This document shows positions 30,316 to 39,014 of a DNA stretch of 64,000 bases, piece after piece. The DNA is taken from the NCBI RefSeq assembly GCF_038246755.1, contig NZ_CP134706.1, forward strand, positions 868,001 to 932,000, given 5' to 3'. The stretch is from Micromonospora sp. FIMYZ51. GTDB taxonomy: Bacteria; Actinomycetota; Actinomycetes; Mycobacteriales; Micromonosporaceae. A program made the position numbers and the translations under genes. Position 1 is the first letter of the stretch. The number at the start of each line of letters is the position of its first letter. The notes under the pieces were generated by a model. It worked only from the letters and a program-made list of their open reading frames with translations, had not been told where the DNA came from and ran no database searches.

Positions 30316-32067
30316 TCACTCGATGCGGCAGATCGCGGCACCGGCCGTGATCACGGCACCGACCTCGGCCGAGAGGCCGCTGACCGTACCCGCCTTGTGG
30401 GCGTGCAGGGGCTGCTCCATCTTCATCGCCTCCAGCACCACGACCAGGTCACCCTCGGCGACGGTGTCCCCGTCGGCGACCGCGATCTTGACGATGGTGC
30501 CCTGCATCGGGGAAGTCAGCGAGTCGCCGCCGGCCGCCGCGGTGGCGGTCGACCCACCGCCCCGGCGGGTGGGTCGCTTCCCGGCGGGCGCGGCGGAGCC
30601 GGCACCCGCGCCAAACCCGGCGGGCAGGCTGACCTCCAGCCGCTTGCCGCCCACCTCGACCACCACGGTCTCCCGCTCGGCCGGCTCGGCGGCGGTGCCG
30701 GCGACGGCCGTGAACGGCGGCACGGTGTTGTCGAACTCGGTCTCGATCCAGCGGGTGTGCACGGCGAACGGCTCGGCGGTGAAGGCCGGATCACGGACCA
30801 CCAGGCGGTGGAACGGCAGTGCGGTGGCCATCCCCTCGACCACCATCTCGTCCAGCGCCCGGCGGGCCCGCTCCAGTGCCTCGGTGCGGGTCTCCCCGGT
30901 GACGATCACCTTGGCCAGCAGGGAGTCGAAGTTGTCGCCGATCACGTCGCCGGCCGAGATGCCGGTGTCCACCCGTACGCCGGGACCGGTGGGCAGCCGC
31001 AGCGCGGTGACCGTGCCGGGGGCGGGCAGGAAGTTGCGACCCGGGTCCTCACCGTTGATCCGGAACTCGATGGAGTGCCCGCGCGGCTTCGGGTCCTCGA
31101 CGAACCGCAGCTTCTCGCCGTCGGCGATGCGGAACTGCTCGCGTACCAGGTCGATGCCGGCGGTCTCCTCGGTGACCGGGTGTTCCACCTGGAGCCGGGT
31201 GTTGACCTCCAGGAAGGAGATGGTCCCGTCGACGCCGACCAGGTACTCGACCGTGCCGGCGCCGTGGTAGCCGGCCTCCCGGCAGATCGCCTTGGCGCTG
31301 TCGTGGATCTGGGCCCGTTGCTCGGCGGTGAGGAACGGTGCCGGTGCCTCCTCGACCAGTTTCTGGTGCCGGCGCTGCAACGAGCAGTCCCGGGTGCCCA
31401 CCACGATCACGTTGCCGTGTTTGTCGGCAAGCACCTGCGCCTCGACGTGACGCGGCCGGTCGAGGTACCGCTCGACGAAGCACTCACCCCGGCCGAAGGC
31501 GGCCACCGCCTCCCGGGTGGCCGACTCGAACAGCTGCGGAATCTCCGCCATGGTGCGGGCCACCTTCAGCCCGCGCCCGCCGCCGCCGAACGCCGCCTTG
31601 ATCGCCACCGGCAGGCCGTGGTCGACGGCGAAGGCCAGCACCTCGTCCGGGCTGCCCACCGGGTCGGCGGTGCCGGGCACCAGCGGGGCACCCGCCCGCT
31701 GCGCGATGTGCCGGGCGGTGACCTTGTCACCGAGATCCCGGATCGCCTGCGGGGTGGGACCGATCCAGGTCAGACCGGCATCGATGACGGCCTGGGCGAA
31801 GTCGGCGTTCTCGGCGAGGAATCCGTAGCCGGGATGCACCGCGTCGGCACCGGACCGGGCGGCGACGTCGATCAGCTTGTCAATGCGTAGATAGGTATTC
31901 GCAGCAGTGTCACCGCTCAGGGCGTACGCTTCGTCGGCGAGCATGGCGTGCAGGGCCTCCCGGTCGGAGTCCGCGTACACCGCGACGCTCCCCAGGCCGG
32001 CGTCCTGGCAGGCGCGGATGACGCGGACGGCGATCTCGCCCCGGTTGGCGATGAGTACCTTGCGCAC
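30316..32067 (-). CDS. accA3: Acyl-CoA carboxylase alpha chain (biotin carboxylase + biotin carrier)
   Basis: A 583-residue two-domain protein: ATP-grasp biotin carboxylase ([19 protein letters not shown] to about residue 450, with [12 protein letters not shown] and [14 protein letters not shown]) and a C-terminal biotinyl domain with EAMKM (biotinylated K549). It carboxylates its own biotin with bicarbonate and ATP, then serves a carboxyltransferase such as that encoded at 47997, with the epsilon subunit at 38709; BirA at 49657 would attach the biotin. GTG 32067 is preceded by GGGAGGAG. Divergent from the DrrA-type ABC gene. Confidence 0.95.
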   Translation of the reverse strand: MRKVLIANRGEIAVRVIRACQDAGLGSVAVYADSDREALHAMLADEAYALSGDTAANTYLRIDKLIDVAARSGADAVHPGYGFLAENADFAQAVIDAGLTWIGPTPQAIRDLGDKVTARHIAQRAGAPLVPGTADPVGSPDEVLAFAVDHGLPVAIKAAFGGGGRGLKVARTMAEIPQLFESATREAVAAFGRGECFVERYLDRPRHVEAQVLADKHGNVIVVGTRDCSLQRRHQKLVEEAPAPFLTAEQRAQIHDSAKAICREAGYHGAGTVEYLVGVDGTISFLEVNTRLQVEHPVTEETAGIDLVREQFRIADGEKLRFVEDPKPRGHSIEFRINGEDPGRNFLPAPGTVTALRLPTGPGVRVDTGISAGDVIGDNFDSLLAKVIVTGETRTEALERARRALDEMVVEGMATALPFHRLVVRDPAFTAEPFAVHTRWIETEFDNTVPPFTAVAGTAAEPAERETVVVEVGGKRLEVSLPAGFGAGAGSAAPAGKRPTRRGGGSTATAAAGGDSLTSPMQGTIVKIAVADGDTVAEGDLVVVLEAMKMEQPLHAHKAGTVSGLSAEVGAVITAGAAICRIE

Positions 32068-32185
32068 CTTGGCTCCTCCCAGCGGTTACTGACCGGGAGT
32101 TTATAGCTCACCCGGGTGGCCCTAACGATCGCTCAGGTGGCGGTGACGAACGATGGCCGACGACGGCTTCGAACGGGGAGTGCGG

Positions 32186-33145
32186 ATGATCGAGACCAGA
32201 GGGCTGCGCAAGTCGTATCCCAGCCGTGCCGGTCGGGAGACCAAGACCGTGGAGGCCGTACGCGGCGTCGACCTGGACGTCTCAGCGGGGGAGATCTTCG
32301 GGTTCCTCGGCCCGAACGGCGCTGGCAAGACCACCACCCTGCGGATGCTGGCGACGCTTATCGAGCCGGACGGCGGTCAGGCCACCATCGCCGGTGCAGA
32401 CCTGCTCAAGGACCCCGGTGAGGTACGCCGCCGGATCGGCTACGTGGCGCAGGGCGGCAGCACCTGGGACGAGTCCACCGCCCGGGAGGAACTGGTCCTC
32501 CAGGCGCGGCTGTACGGCATCAGCAAGGCCGAGGCGCAGCGGCGGGCCGTCCGGGCGCTGGAGGCGTTCCAGCTCACCGAGTTCGCCGACCGCAAGTGCA
32601 AGACGTACTCCGGTGGGCAGCGACGCCGGGTGGAGATCGCGCTGGGCATCATCCACGAGCCGAAGATCGTCTTCCTGGACGAGCCCACCACCGGGCTCGA
32701 CCCGCAGAGCCGGGCCCACATGTGGGACGAGATCCGGCGGCTGCGTACCGACGGCATGACAGTCTTCATCACCACGCACTACCTGGACGAGGCGGACGCG
32801 CTCTGTGACCGGATCGCGATCATGGATCATGGCGAGCTGGTCGCCGAGGGTACGCCGGCTGAGCTGAAGCGGGAGATCTCCGGCGACGTGGTGCAGGTCG
32901 GCCTCGACGCCGCCGCCACCGGCAACGTCGAGAAGCTGCTCGACGGCGAGGAGTACGTCAACCAGTTGGAAACCCTCGACGAGGGCGGCCTGCGTCTCTT
33001 CGTCGACGACGGTGCCACCGCCATTCCCCAGATCCTGCGTCGCATCGATGGTGCCGGCATCGACCTCAGGTCGATCGAGCTGCACCGCCCGAGCCTCGAC
33101 GACGTCTTCCTCACCAAGACCGGCCGCTCGCTGCGCGAGTCCTGA
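32186..33145 (+). CDS. DrrA-type ABC transporter ATP-binding protein
   Basis: A 319-residue ATPase: Walker A GPNGAGKTTT, Q-loop VAQGGS, signature YSGGQRRRVEIALG, Walker B IVFLDEPTTGLD, H-loop TTHYLDEAD. The C-terminal extension of about 80 residues (ending RPSLDDVFLTKTGRSLRES) is typical of the DrrA/daunorubicin-resistance type. ATG 32186 is preceded by GGGGAG at six bases, better than the ATG 11 codons upstream. Powers the permease encoded next; cargo could be a drug, lipid or polysaccharide. Confidence 0.93.
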   Translation: MIETRGLRKSYPSRAGRETKTVEAVRGVDLDVSAGEIFGFLGPNGAGKTTTLRMLATLIEPDGGQATIAGADLLKDPGEVRRRIGYVAQGGSTWDESTAREELVLQARLYGISKAEAQRRAVRALEAFQLTEFADRKCKTYSGGQRRRVEIALGIIHEPKIVFLDEPTTGLDPQSRAHMWDEIRRLRTDGMTVFITTHYLDEADALCDRIAIMDHGELVAEGTPAELKREISGDVVQVGLDAAATGNVEKLLDGEEYVNQLETLDEGGLRLFVDDGATAIPQILRRIDGAGIDLRSIELHRPSLDDVFLTKTGRSLRES

Positions 33146-33164
33146 CCGCAGACCAGGAGATCTC

Positions 33165-33920
33165 ATGAAGCTCGCCCGCGACACCTGGCTGATCTTCCAA
33201 CGGCAGCTGCTTCTGCTGCTGCGCAACCCCGTGTGGGTCTTCGTCGGCGTCTTCCAGCCGGTGATGTACCTGCTGCTCTTCGCCCCGCTGCTCAAGCCGG
33301 CGCTTAACGCACCCACCCAGGCCGAGGCGTACAAGGTCTTCGTGCCCGGCCTGCTGGTGCTGCTGGCCATCTTCGGCGGCCTGTTCCAGGGCTTCGGCCT
33401 GATCGCCGAGCTGCGCGCCGGGGTCATCGAACGCTCCCGGGTCACCCCGGTCAGCCGCCTCGCCCTGCTGCTCGGCCGCTCCCTGCGCGACGTGGTGTCG
33501 CTGCTGGCCCAGGCGGTCATCATCACCCTGCTCGCGCTCCTGTTCGACCTGCGCGTCTTCATCGGTGACCTGCTGCTGGCGTATCTGATGCTCGCCCTGA
33601 TCGCGCTGATGACCTCGGCGGTCTCCTACGGCGTCGCGCTCAAGGTGAAGAGCGAGGACGCCCTCGCCCCCCTGATGAACACGGTGGCCCAGCCCGTGCT
33701 GCTGCTCTCCGGCATCCTGCTGCCGCTCGCCTTCGCGCCCGGCTGGTTGCAGGGCGTCGCCAGGTGGAACCCCTTCTCCTGGGCGGTAGACGGCACCCGG
33801 GCCCTCTTCAACGGGGACATCGGCAACGACCGGGTCTGGCAGGGGCTGGCCATCATCACGGTGCTCGCCGCCGCCGGTGTCCTCTGGGCCGCCCGCCAGT
33901 TCGCCCGCAGCGTCAGATGA
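33165..33920 (+). CDS. DrrB-type ABC-2 transporter permease
   Basis: A 251-residue permease with six membrane helices of the ABC-2 class. It starts with a cytoplasmic amphipathic helix (ARDTWLIFQRQLLLLLRNPV) and carries the conserved ERSRVTPVSRLALLLGRSLRD coupling region (around residue 95) and NPFSWAVDGTRALF near the end. ATG 33165 follows AGGAGA; 19 bases separate it from the ATPase stop. With the ATPase it forms an exporter, homologous to self-resistance pumps of antibiotic producers. No biosynthetic cluster is visible nearby. Confidence 0.92.
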   Translation: MKLARDTWLIFQRQLLLLLRNPVWVFVGVFQPVMYLLLFAPLLKPALNAPTQAEAYKVFVPGLLVLLAIFGGLFQGFGLIAELRAGVIERSRVTPVSRLALLLGRSLRDVVSLLAQAVIITLLALLFDLRVFIGDLLLAYLMLALIALMTSAVSYGVALKVKSEDALAPLMNTVAQPVLLLSGILLPLAFAPGWLQGVARWNPFSWAVDGTRALFNGDIGNDRVWQGLAIITVLAAAGVLWAARQFARSVR

Positions 33921-33930
33921 CCGGCTGTGG

Positions 33931-33985
33931 TGTAAGGAAGGGCCCCTTATTAACGCCTGCGGTATAGGAAGGGCCCCTTATTAAC
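33931..33985. repeat. Paired AAGGGGCCCTT repeat, copy C, between convergent genes
   Basis: TGTAAGGAAGGGCCCCTTAT then TAACGCCTGCGGTATAGGAA, GGGCCCCTTATTAACA. Both modules show GGAAGGGCCCCTT palindromes. Located 11 bases after the permease stop and 36 bases before the O-methyltransferase stop, so again between convergent genes. Confidence 0.8.
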
Positions 33986-34021
33986 AGCCGGTGCGCGTGC
34001 ACGGCGCCAGCATGCGACCGG

Positions 34022-34675
34022 TCAATGCACCCGCGCGAGGGTCAGGCCGTCCGCGATCGGCAACATCACCGCCTCGACCCGTACGTCGGCCAGCACCTGG
34101 TCGTTGAACGCGGCGATCGCCCGATCGTCGGCACTCTGCGGCGCGATCACCCGGCCGTGCCGCAACACGTTGTCGACGGCGATCACCCCACCGGGGCGCA
34201 TTCGCGGCACCAGTTCGTCCCAGTAGACCGGATAACCGGTCTTGTCGGCGTCGATGAAGGCGAAGTCCAGGTAACGCTCGTCGGGCAGTTCCCGCAGCCG
34301 CTCACCGGCCGGACCGATGCGCAACTCGATCCGGTCGTCCACACCGGCCCGCCTCCAGTAACGGCGCGCCACGCTGGTGTACTCCTCGGAGATGTCGAAG
34401 CAGGTCAGTCGGCCCCCATCGGCGATCCCACGGGCGATCGCCAGCGAGGAGAGGCCGGTGAAGGTGCCGACCTCCACCGCCTGGCGGGCGCCGAGCAGCC
34501 GGGTCAGGAACGTCAGGAAGGCGGCCTGCTCCGGCGCGACCTGCATGGAAGCCTGCGCGGGCAGGATGGCAAGCGTCTCCTCGGCCAGATCGCGGACGAC
34601 CTCGTCCGGCGGGATACCGTGCGAGACGAGGTAGGTGTGCAACTCGTCGGTGAGCGGAATCGACTTGAGCGTCAT
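34022..34675 (-). CDS. Class I SAM-dependent O-methyltransferase (COMT-like)
   Basis: A 217-residue O-methyltransferase of the catechol/caffeoyl-CoA type. The SAM motif is AVEVGTFTGLSSLAIARG (about residues 65-82), the metal/substrate motif DFAFIDADKTGYPVYWD, and VDNVLRHG is the final metal ligand region. It methylates a hydroxyl of an aromatic or similar small molecule; actual substrate unknown. It follows maf by nine bases and is probably in the same operon. The ATG at 34675 is the family start (MTLKSIPLTDELHTYL). Confidence 0.92.
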   Translation of the reverse strand: MTLKSIPLTDELHTYLVSHGIPPDEVVRDLAEETLAILPAQASMQVAPEQAAFLTFLTRLLGARQAVEVGTFTGLSSLAIARGIADGGRLTCFDISEEYTSVARRYWRRAGVDDRIELRIGPAGERLRELPDERYLDFAFIDADKTGYPVYWDELVPRMRPGGVIAVDNVLRHGRVIAPQSADDRAIAAFNDQVLADVRVEAVMLPIADGLTLARVH

Positions 34676-34684
34676 GCTCGGACG

Positions 34685-35341
34685 CTAGCCGAGCGGCTCG
34701 ACCAACTGGTTGCCGGGCGCGACCTTCGTCCACAGATCGGTGATCCGCAGCCCCAAGTCGGCGAGCAGGCGCCGCAACAGTGGTAGGGAAAGCCCGACAA
34801 CCGTCCCCGGGTCGCCTTCGATCCGCTCCACGAACGGTCCGCCGAGACCGTCGATCGTGAACGCGCCAGCCACCGCGAGCGGCTCACCCGTACCGACGTA
34901 CGTGGCGATCTCATGGTCGCTGATGTCGGCGAAGTGCACCACCGTCGAGGCCACCGCCTCGGCCCGACGCCCGCCCACCATGTCGATGAGACAGTGGCCG
35001 CTGTGCAGCACCCCGCTGCGACCGCGCATCCGCTCCCAGCGCCGGACAGCGTCGGCGGCGTCCTCGGGCTTGCCGAGAATCTCCCCGTCGAAGGCGAGCA
35101 CCGAGTCGCAGCCCAATACGAGCGTGCGCTGGTCGTCGGTGGGCCGCAGCCGGGTCAGCACCGCCTGCGCCTTGAGCCGGGCCAACTCCAGGCAGAGTTC
35201 TTCGGCCCGCTCGGTCACCACGAGCGATTCGTCGACCCCGCTGACCAGCACCTCCGGCTCGATGCCGGCGGCCTGTAGGGACTTTCGGCGGGCAGGACTC
35301 GCCGAGGCGAGCACCAGACGTAGCGGCAAGGCATCAGACAC
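34685..35341 (-). CDS. maf: Maf-like nucleotide pyrophosphatase
   Basis: A 218-residue Maf protein, a pyrophosphatase that removes dTTP/UTP or modified nucleotides from the pool. Motifs: LRLVLASASPARRKSLQAAG at the N-terminus, VLGCDSVLAFDGEILGKP (catalytic Asp), SGVLHSGHCL, and IEGDPGTVVGLSLPLLRRLL at the end. Start GTG 35341, where family homology begins; a longer frame upstream lacks similarity. In the gene order I recall from mycobacteria, maf follows accE5; here a 3-kb operon separates them. Confidence 0.92.
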   Translation of the reverse strand: MSDALPLRLVLASASPARRKSLQAAGIEPEVLVSGVDESLVVTERAEELCLELARLKAQAVLTRLRPTDDQRTLVLGCDSVLAFDGEILGKPEDAADAVRRWERMRGRSGVLHSGHCLIDMVGGRRAEAVASTVVHFADISDHEIATYVGTGEPLAVAGAFTIDGLGGPFVERIEGDPGTVVGLSLPLLRRLLADLGLRITDLWTKVAPGNQLVEPLG

Positions 35342-35559
35342 CCCGCCGACGTTACCGGCTAGCTCCGTTCGCCACGCGGCGCGCCGCCCCGGCCGCTCGG
35401 CCTCCGGCTCGCCCAGGCTCAGCAGTCGTACGCCCAAAGGTCGTCCTCGCCATCTCGCGGGCCCGATCGCTGACGGCTCAGCTAGCCATTCCCCGGCGTT
35501 TCAGGTAGCTCCAACGCCAACGATCATCAAGGCAGCCTCCGGCGGATAGCGGCGTTGCA

Positions 35560-36732
35560 TCAGCGAGTGATTCTGGGCGGCGGATCGTCGGATCGCCGCC
35601 GGTGCCGCACGAACAAGGCCCAAGCGCCGCCAGCCGCCAGCAGCACACCGAGGGTGACCAGGCCGCGCACGGTCGCAGCACCCTCCTCATTGGACCATGG
35701 CCCATCCGCCGCCGTGGTCGGGCCGCCGTCGTCCGGCGCGCTTGTCGGCACCGACTCAAAACCCCTAGGCGGTACGTCTGCCGTCAGCGCCGCCACCAGA
35801 TCGATGACGCCGTACCCGTACTGGTCGTCCCGGCCAGGCGGCCCCTTGTCGATCGCAGTGGCAGTCAACCGATGCGCCACCTCGTCCGCCGGAAGGTACG
35901 GATACTTGGCCCGAATCAACGCCGCCGCCCCCGCCACAATCGCCGCAGCGCTCGACGTACCCGTACCCTTCAAGTACAAGTCATCGTAGCTTGTGCTGTA
36001 GATTTCCACAGCTGGCGCGACTATGTCGATCTCAGGTCCAACCACCGATACTTCGGCGTGAACTCCTCGACGGTCGACTCCGCCTACGGAAATTACGCCT
36101 TTCAAAGCGGCAGGCCAAATGACGTGTGCGTCATTCGGCCGGTTGCCTGCTGAGGCGACGACGAGTATGTTAGCGGCGCGTGCGGCATCGATGGCGCGCA
36201 GAAGGCGGGAATTTACGCCGTTGCCTCCTGCCGAAATGCTAATAATGTCAGCCCCGGCTGAGATCGACTTTTCGATAGACTCTGCTAGTCGGTCCGTGTC
36301 TCCTTCGCTGTTAGATTTGAAGGACCTGATTGGCAAGATTTTCGCCTGTGGGGCGATTCCGAGAGCGCCTGTGCCGTCTCGGCGTCCGTGGGCAGCGATG
36401 AGTCCGGCCATCCCTGTCCCGTGTCCGTTGTGGTCCTCGTGGCCATTGCCGCCCGTCTCGGACAGGAGATCTATTCCATCGAGAACGTTCTCATGAAGAT
36501 CTGTGTGGGGATAAACTCCTGTGTCGGTTACGGCGACAACAACACCTGCGCCTCGGCTAATTTGGTGAGCCTCTTCGACGTTTAGATAGTCCAAATGCCA
36601 CTGGTCGCCTCGGACGCGGTTTGCGCCATCGGGAGATGGGGATGCGGTGTTGGCTGGGTGCGCAAGGGGAGCCGTGGGTATGAACAGCGGGTTCAGTGAG
36701 ATTGCAGCCGCGAGACTGGCCCAAGTCTTCAC
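35560..36732 (-). CDS. mycP: Mycosin-type subtilase (type VII secretion-associated protease)
   Basis: A 390-residue S8 protease. Signal peptide at residues 1-27, catalytic Asp70 (VAVTDTGV), His104 (NGHGTGMAG), oxyanion Asn197 (ASAGNRPN) and Ser260 (GTGTSSAAA). After a short Pro/Thr-rich stretch, a membrane helix (GLVTLGVLLAAGGAWALFV) and a basic tail follow, the mycosin layout of a membrane-anchored extracellular protease. In ESX systems mycosins cleave a secreted substrate and stabilise the channel. No EccB/C/D/E gene is in the window. GTG start overlaps the previous stop (GTGA). Base composition is clearly less GC-rich than the neighbours. Confidence 0.88.
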   Translation of the reverse strand: MKTWASLAAAISLNPLFIPTAPLAHPANTASPSPDGANRVRGDQWHLDYLNVEEAHQISRGAGVVVAVTDTGVYPHTDLHENVLDGIDLLSETGGNGHEDHNGHGTGMAGLIAAHGRRDGTGALGIAPQAKILPIRSFKSNSEGDTDRLAESIEKSISAGADIISISAGGNGVNSRLLRAIDAARAANILVVASAGNRPNDAHVIWPAALKGVISVGGVDRRGVHAEVSVVGPEIDIVAPAVEIYSTSYDDLYLKGTGTSSAAAIVAGAAALIRAKYPYLPADEVAHRLTATAIDKGPPGRDDQYGYGVIDLVAALTADVPPRGFESVPTSAPDDGGPTTAADGPWSNEEGAATVRGLVTLGVLLAAGGAWALFVRHRRRSDDPPPRITR

Positions 36733-38123
36733 CGATTGATGCCAATGGCTGGGCCAGGGTCAATCGGTCCTTCCTCGTCAGGGGAGCGAACGATTGGACT
36801 GACCCCTTGGTCCATTTCCCATGGGTTGTCTGGGTCCCACTGGCGTTGCTCGTCGTCCCGGTCTGTACGCCCTAAGGATCCTGTTGTTCCTGCAATTCCG
36901 GGGATCCCTGACCTGAGAGTCGACTCGGAGATGGTATGTGGGTGTATCCCGCCAATGCCTCTTCCGCCTCTCGGGCGAGAACCGGCGGCACCACTTGGGG
37001 TAGTGCCTGCCGCCCCGCCACCGATGACCCCACCGATCGGGTTGGTCCGCCGAGGCTGTGCACTGCCCGCACCTGGTTGGTTGGGGCCGATTCCGGGTAT
37101 TCCGCCAATTACGCCACCTGGTGGCATGGCGTGAGGCGCGTTTGGCGATTTTGGATGGAGGGGGAAGGCGCCGCCTCCGGTAATCGGGCGGCTGGTCTGG
37201 CCCGGTCGAGTCTGTCCAGGCATGCTCTCTAGAGGATTCCGTGGCGTTGTCAACGGTGGCACTGATGGGAGGCCGATCCCAGGCAATGGGACCTTTGGAC
37301 TGGCAGGCGTCTCTGTGCCGGGTGGTCCTAAATTGGCTGGGGTTGACCCTAAGGGAGGTGTCGCCCCACCCAGCACTGGTCCAATTTGAGGAGCCTTCGG
37401 GCCAGGCACTGGCCGCATTGGGGACGTAAAGCCTTTGCTTATGTTCGTCGCAGTGGCTCGTAGGGCTACAGGAACAATCGGGGGGATGATTGGTGGTGCT
37501 CCTGCCGATCCGCCGTATACATCGGGATCTGAGGGCTGCCTGGTTATGGGCTGTGCTGGTGGGGGTTGGCGGAGCATTACTTGGGCTTGTTGGAGTTCGC
37601 CGCTGAGTCCATACATGATGCCGCGGGCCTGAACGTTCAGCCGTTCGAGATCGGCGTCGGCGACCGGAGGCTGGCTCGTTCTGCTGCCGGCGGCGGCCTT
37701 GGGGTCGGCTACGGTCTCGTCCCATGCGCGCTTCTGTTGGAGCTTGCCGGCGTACTCCTCGTAGATTTTCTTGAGTTCGGTGCGGGTGCTGGCGAGCGCC
37801 TGGGTTGCGGCGGACAGCGCGCTCTGGTTGGCGGCGGCGGCGTCGTGGGTCTGTTGTACCTGCTCGATCAGATCGTCCAGCTCGGCGAGGTAGACGCGGG
37901 CCGCGGCGTTGGTTTCGGGTGGCCAGGCTTTTGCCAGACCGTTTCGGTAGGTCCGGAGCCGGGTGAGGTGCTCGCTGGCCAGGTCGCAGACCTTGCGCCA
38001 ACCGGCGACGTGCCGCCAGTGCTGATCGGTCTGGTGGTCTTGCAGGCAGGCCCACATGTCGCCGACGTTCATGAGGTACCAGTCGGTGAGGCCACCGCTG
38101 CGGCCGACGCCGGGTTCTCTCAT
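36729..38123 (-). CDS. Putative ESX-type secreted/structural protein with helical head and Gly/Pro tail
   Basis: 464 residues of unknown family. Residues 1-185 are helical and resemble the WXG100/PPE/EspB-type hairpin: a paired long helix around LAELDDLIEQVQQTHDAAAA and ELKKIYEEYAGKLQQKRAW. The rest is a low-complexity tail of Pro, Gly, Ile and Ser (PPGGVIGGIPGIGPNQPGAG) ending in an acidic stretch. No signal peptide. It overlaps the gene before (ATGA) and the mycosin gene after (GTGA), so the three are translated as a unit. I infer it is a partner or substrate of the mycosin. The tail-coding DNA is lower in GC. Confidence 0.65.
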   Translation of the reverse strand: MREPGVGRSGGLTDWYLMNVGDMWACLQDHQTDQHWRHVAGWRKVCDLASEHLTRLRTYRNGLAKAWPPETNAAARVYLAELDDLIEQVQQTHDAAAANQSALSAATQALASTRTELKKIYEEYAGKLQQKRAWDETVADPKAAAGSRTSQPPVADADLERLNVQARGIMYGLSGELQQAQVMLRQPPPAQPITRQPSDPDVYGGSAGAPPIIPPIVPVALRATATNISKGFTSPMRPVPGPKAPQIGPVLGGATPPLGSTPANLGPPGTETPASPKVPLPGIGLPSVPPLTTPRNPLESMPGQTRPGQTSRPITGGGAFPLHPKSPNAPHAMPPGGVIGGIPGIGPNQPGAGSAQPRRTNPIGGVIGGGAAGTTPSGAAGSRPRGGRGIGGIHPHTISESTLRSGIPGIAGTTGSLGRTDRDDEQRQWDPDNPWEMDQGVSPIVRSPDEEGPIDPGPAIGINR

Positions 38124-38581
38124 GGCAGCACCACCGGGCCGGCGCTGTCGGGGCCGGTGGGGTCGGTGAGCGACGGCGACGCGGCGGACTGCCCGGACGC
38201 GAGGCCGGTGCGGTTGAGCGCCGCCTGAACGTCGGCGACCTGGGCTGCCGAGAAGGCGTCGGCTGCGCCGTACCGGTCGGCCACCTGACCTGCGGCGGCG
38301 GCCAGGTGGCCGGTGCTGTGGCCGAGACCCCAGACGGCGTTGGCGGCGGCTTGCTGGGTTTCCCAGTGTGCCCGCATGAACTGCACCAGCTCGATGAACG
38401 CGTCCGCCGGATTGGGCACCTTGGCGAGCATGTCATTGGCGATGTACGGCAGGTGGGTGGCGTAGTTCTTCTCCACCTCGGCGCGGAGCCGATCGGCGAA
38501 CTCCCGCATCTGCCGGATGTCTGCCTCGATGCCGCCGTAACCGCGTAACCAGGACGCTTGTCGATCGTCCTCGGGGATCAT
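38120..38581 (-). CDS. Small helical protein, first gene of the mycosin operon
   Basis: 153 residues from ATG 38581, which follows GGGAGGGG; a GTG at 38602 would add seven residues but has no such site. Mostly helical (EADIRQMREFADRLRAEVEK; FIELVQFMRAHWETQQAAAN; ALNRT), with an Ala/Ser-rich end and no signal peptide. Size and helix content are like WXG100-related or EspG-type chaperone-like partners, but I cannot name a family and the strict WXG motif is absent. Its stop overlaps the next start (ATGA). Confidence 0.65.
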   Translation of the reverse strand: MIPEDDRQASWLRGYGGIEADIRQMREFADRLRAEVEKNYATHLPYIANDMLAKVPNPADAFIELVQFMRAHWETQQAAANAVWGLGHSTGHLAAAAGQVADRYGAADAFSAAQVADVQAALNRTGLASGQSAASPSLTDPTGPDSAGPVVLP

Positions 38582-38708
38582 CGGCCCCTCCCAATCTGTC
38601 ACGGCTTCGTTTCACTGAGTGAGGTTAGTAGCTGGCCGCCGCCCTCGGGAGCCCCTGCCGCCGCGCCGATGTCCGGCCGCGTCCGGTGGCGTGTCGGATA
38701 TCCGAAGG

Positions 38709-38921
38709 TCAGCGCGGAAGTCCGGAGGCCCGCCAGGCGCCGGGACCGGGCAGCGGGCGTACGCCCGAGGGGTGGCCGCTGCGGGCCCAGGCCGAGCCGG
38801 GAGCCGGCGCCGGTACGGCTGCCGGGCGGGAACGGGCGACGAGCGCGCCGACCAGCGCGGCCACCTCTTCGGCCGTCGGCGTGCCGCGCACGATCCGGAA
38901 CAGCGGCTCATCCCCAGACAT
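38709..38921 (-). CDS. accE: Acyl-CoA carboxylase epsilon subunit
   Basis: A 70-residue AccE protein: PLFRIVRGTPTAEEVAALVG at the N-terminus and GPGAWRASGLPR at the end are the two conserved patches of this actinobacterial subunit, with a Pro/Ala-rich middle. It enhances assembly and activity of the acyl/propionyl-CoA carboxylase with the alpha and beta chains. ATG 38921 is chosen; a GTG at 38963 would add an unlikely basic leader. Unusually, it is not next to the beta-chain gene, which lies 9 kb away (47997), and is flanked by unrelated genes on both sides. Confidence 0.85.
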   Translation of the reverse strand: MSGDEPLFRIVRGTPTAEEVAALVGALVARSRPAAVPAPAPGSAWARSGHPSGVRPLPGPGAWRASGLPR

Positions 38922-39014
38922 GTCCGCCAGCGTACGCCGGGTGAGTTTTGATCTTCGTCGCACAGTGGCGTGCCGGCGGTGTGACCGTCAGCGCTGCCGG
39001 GTACCGTCTCAGCG

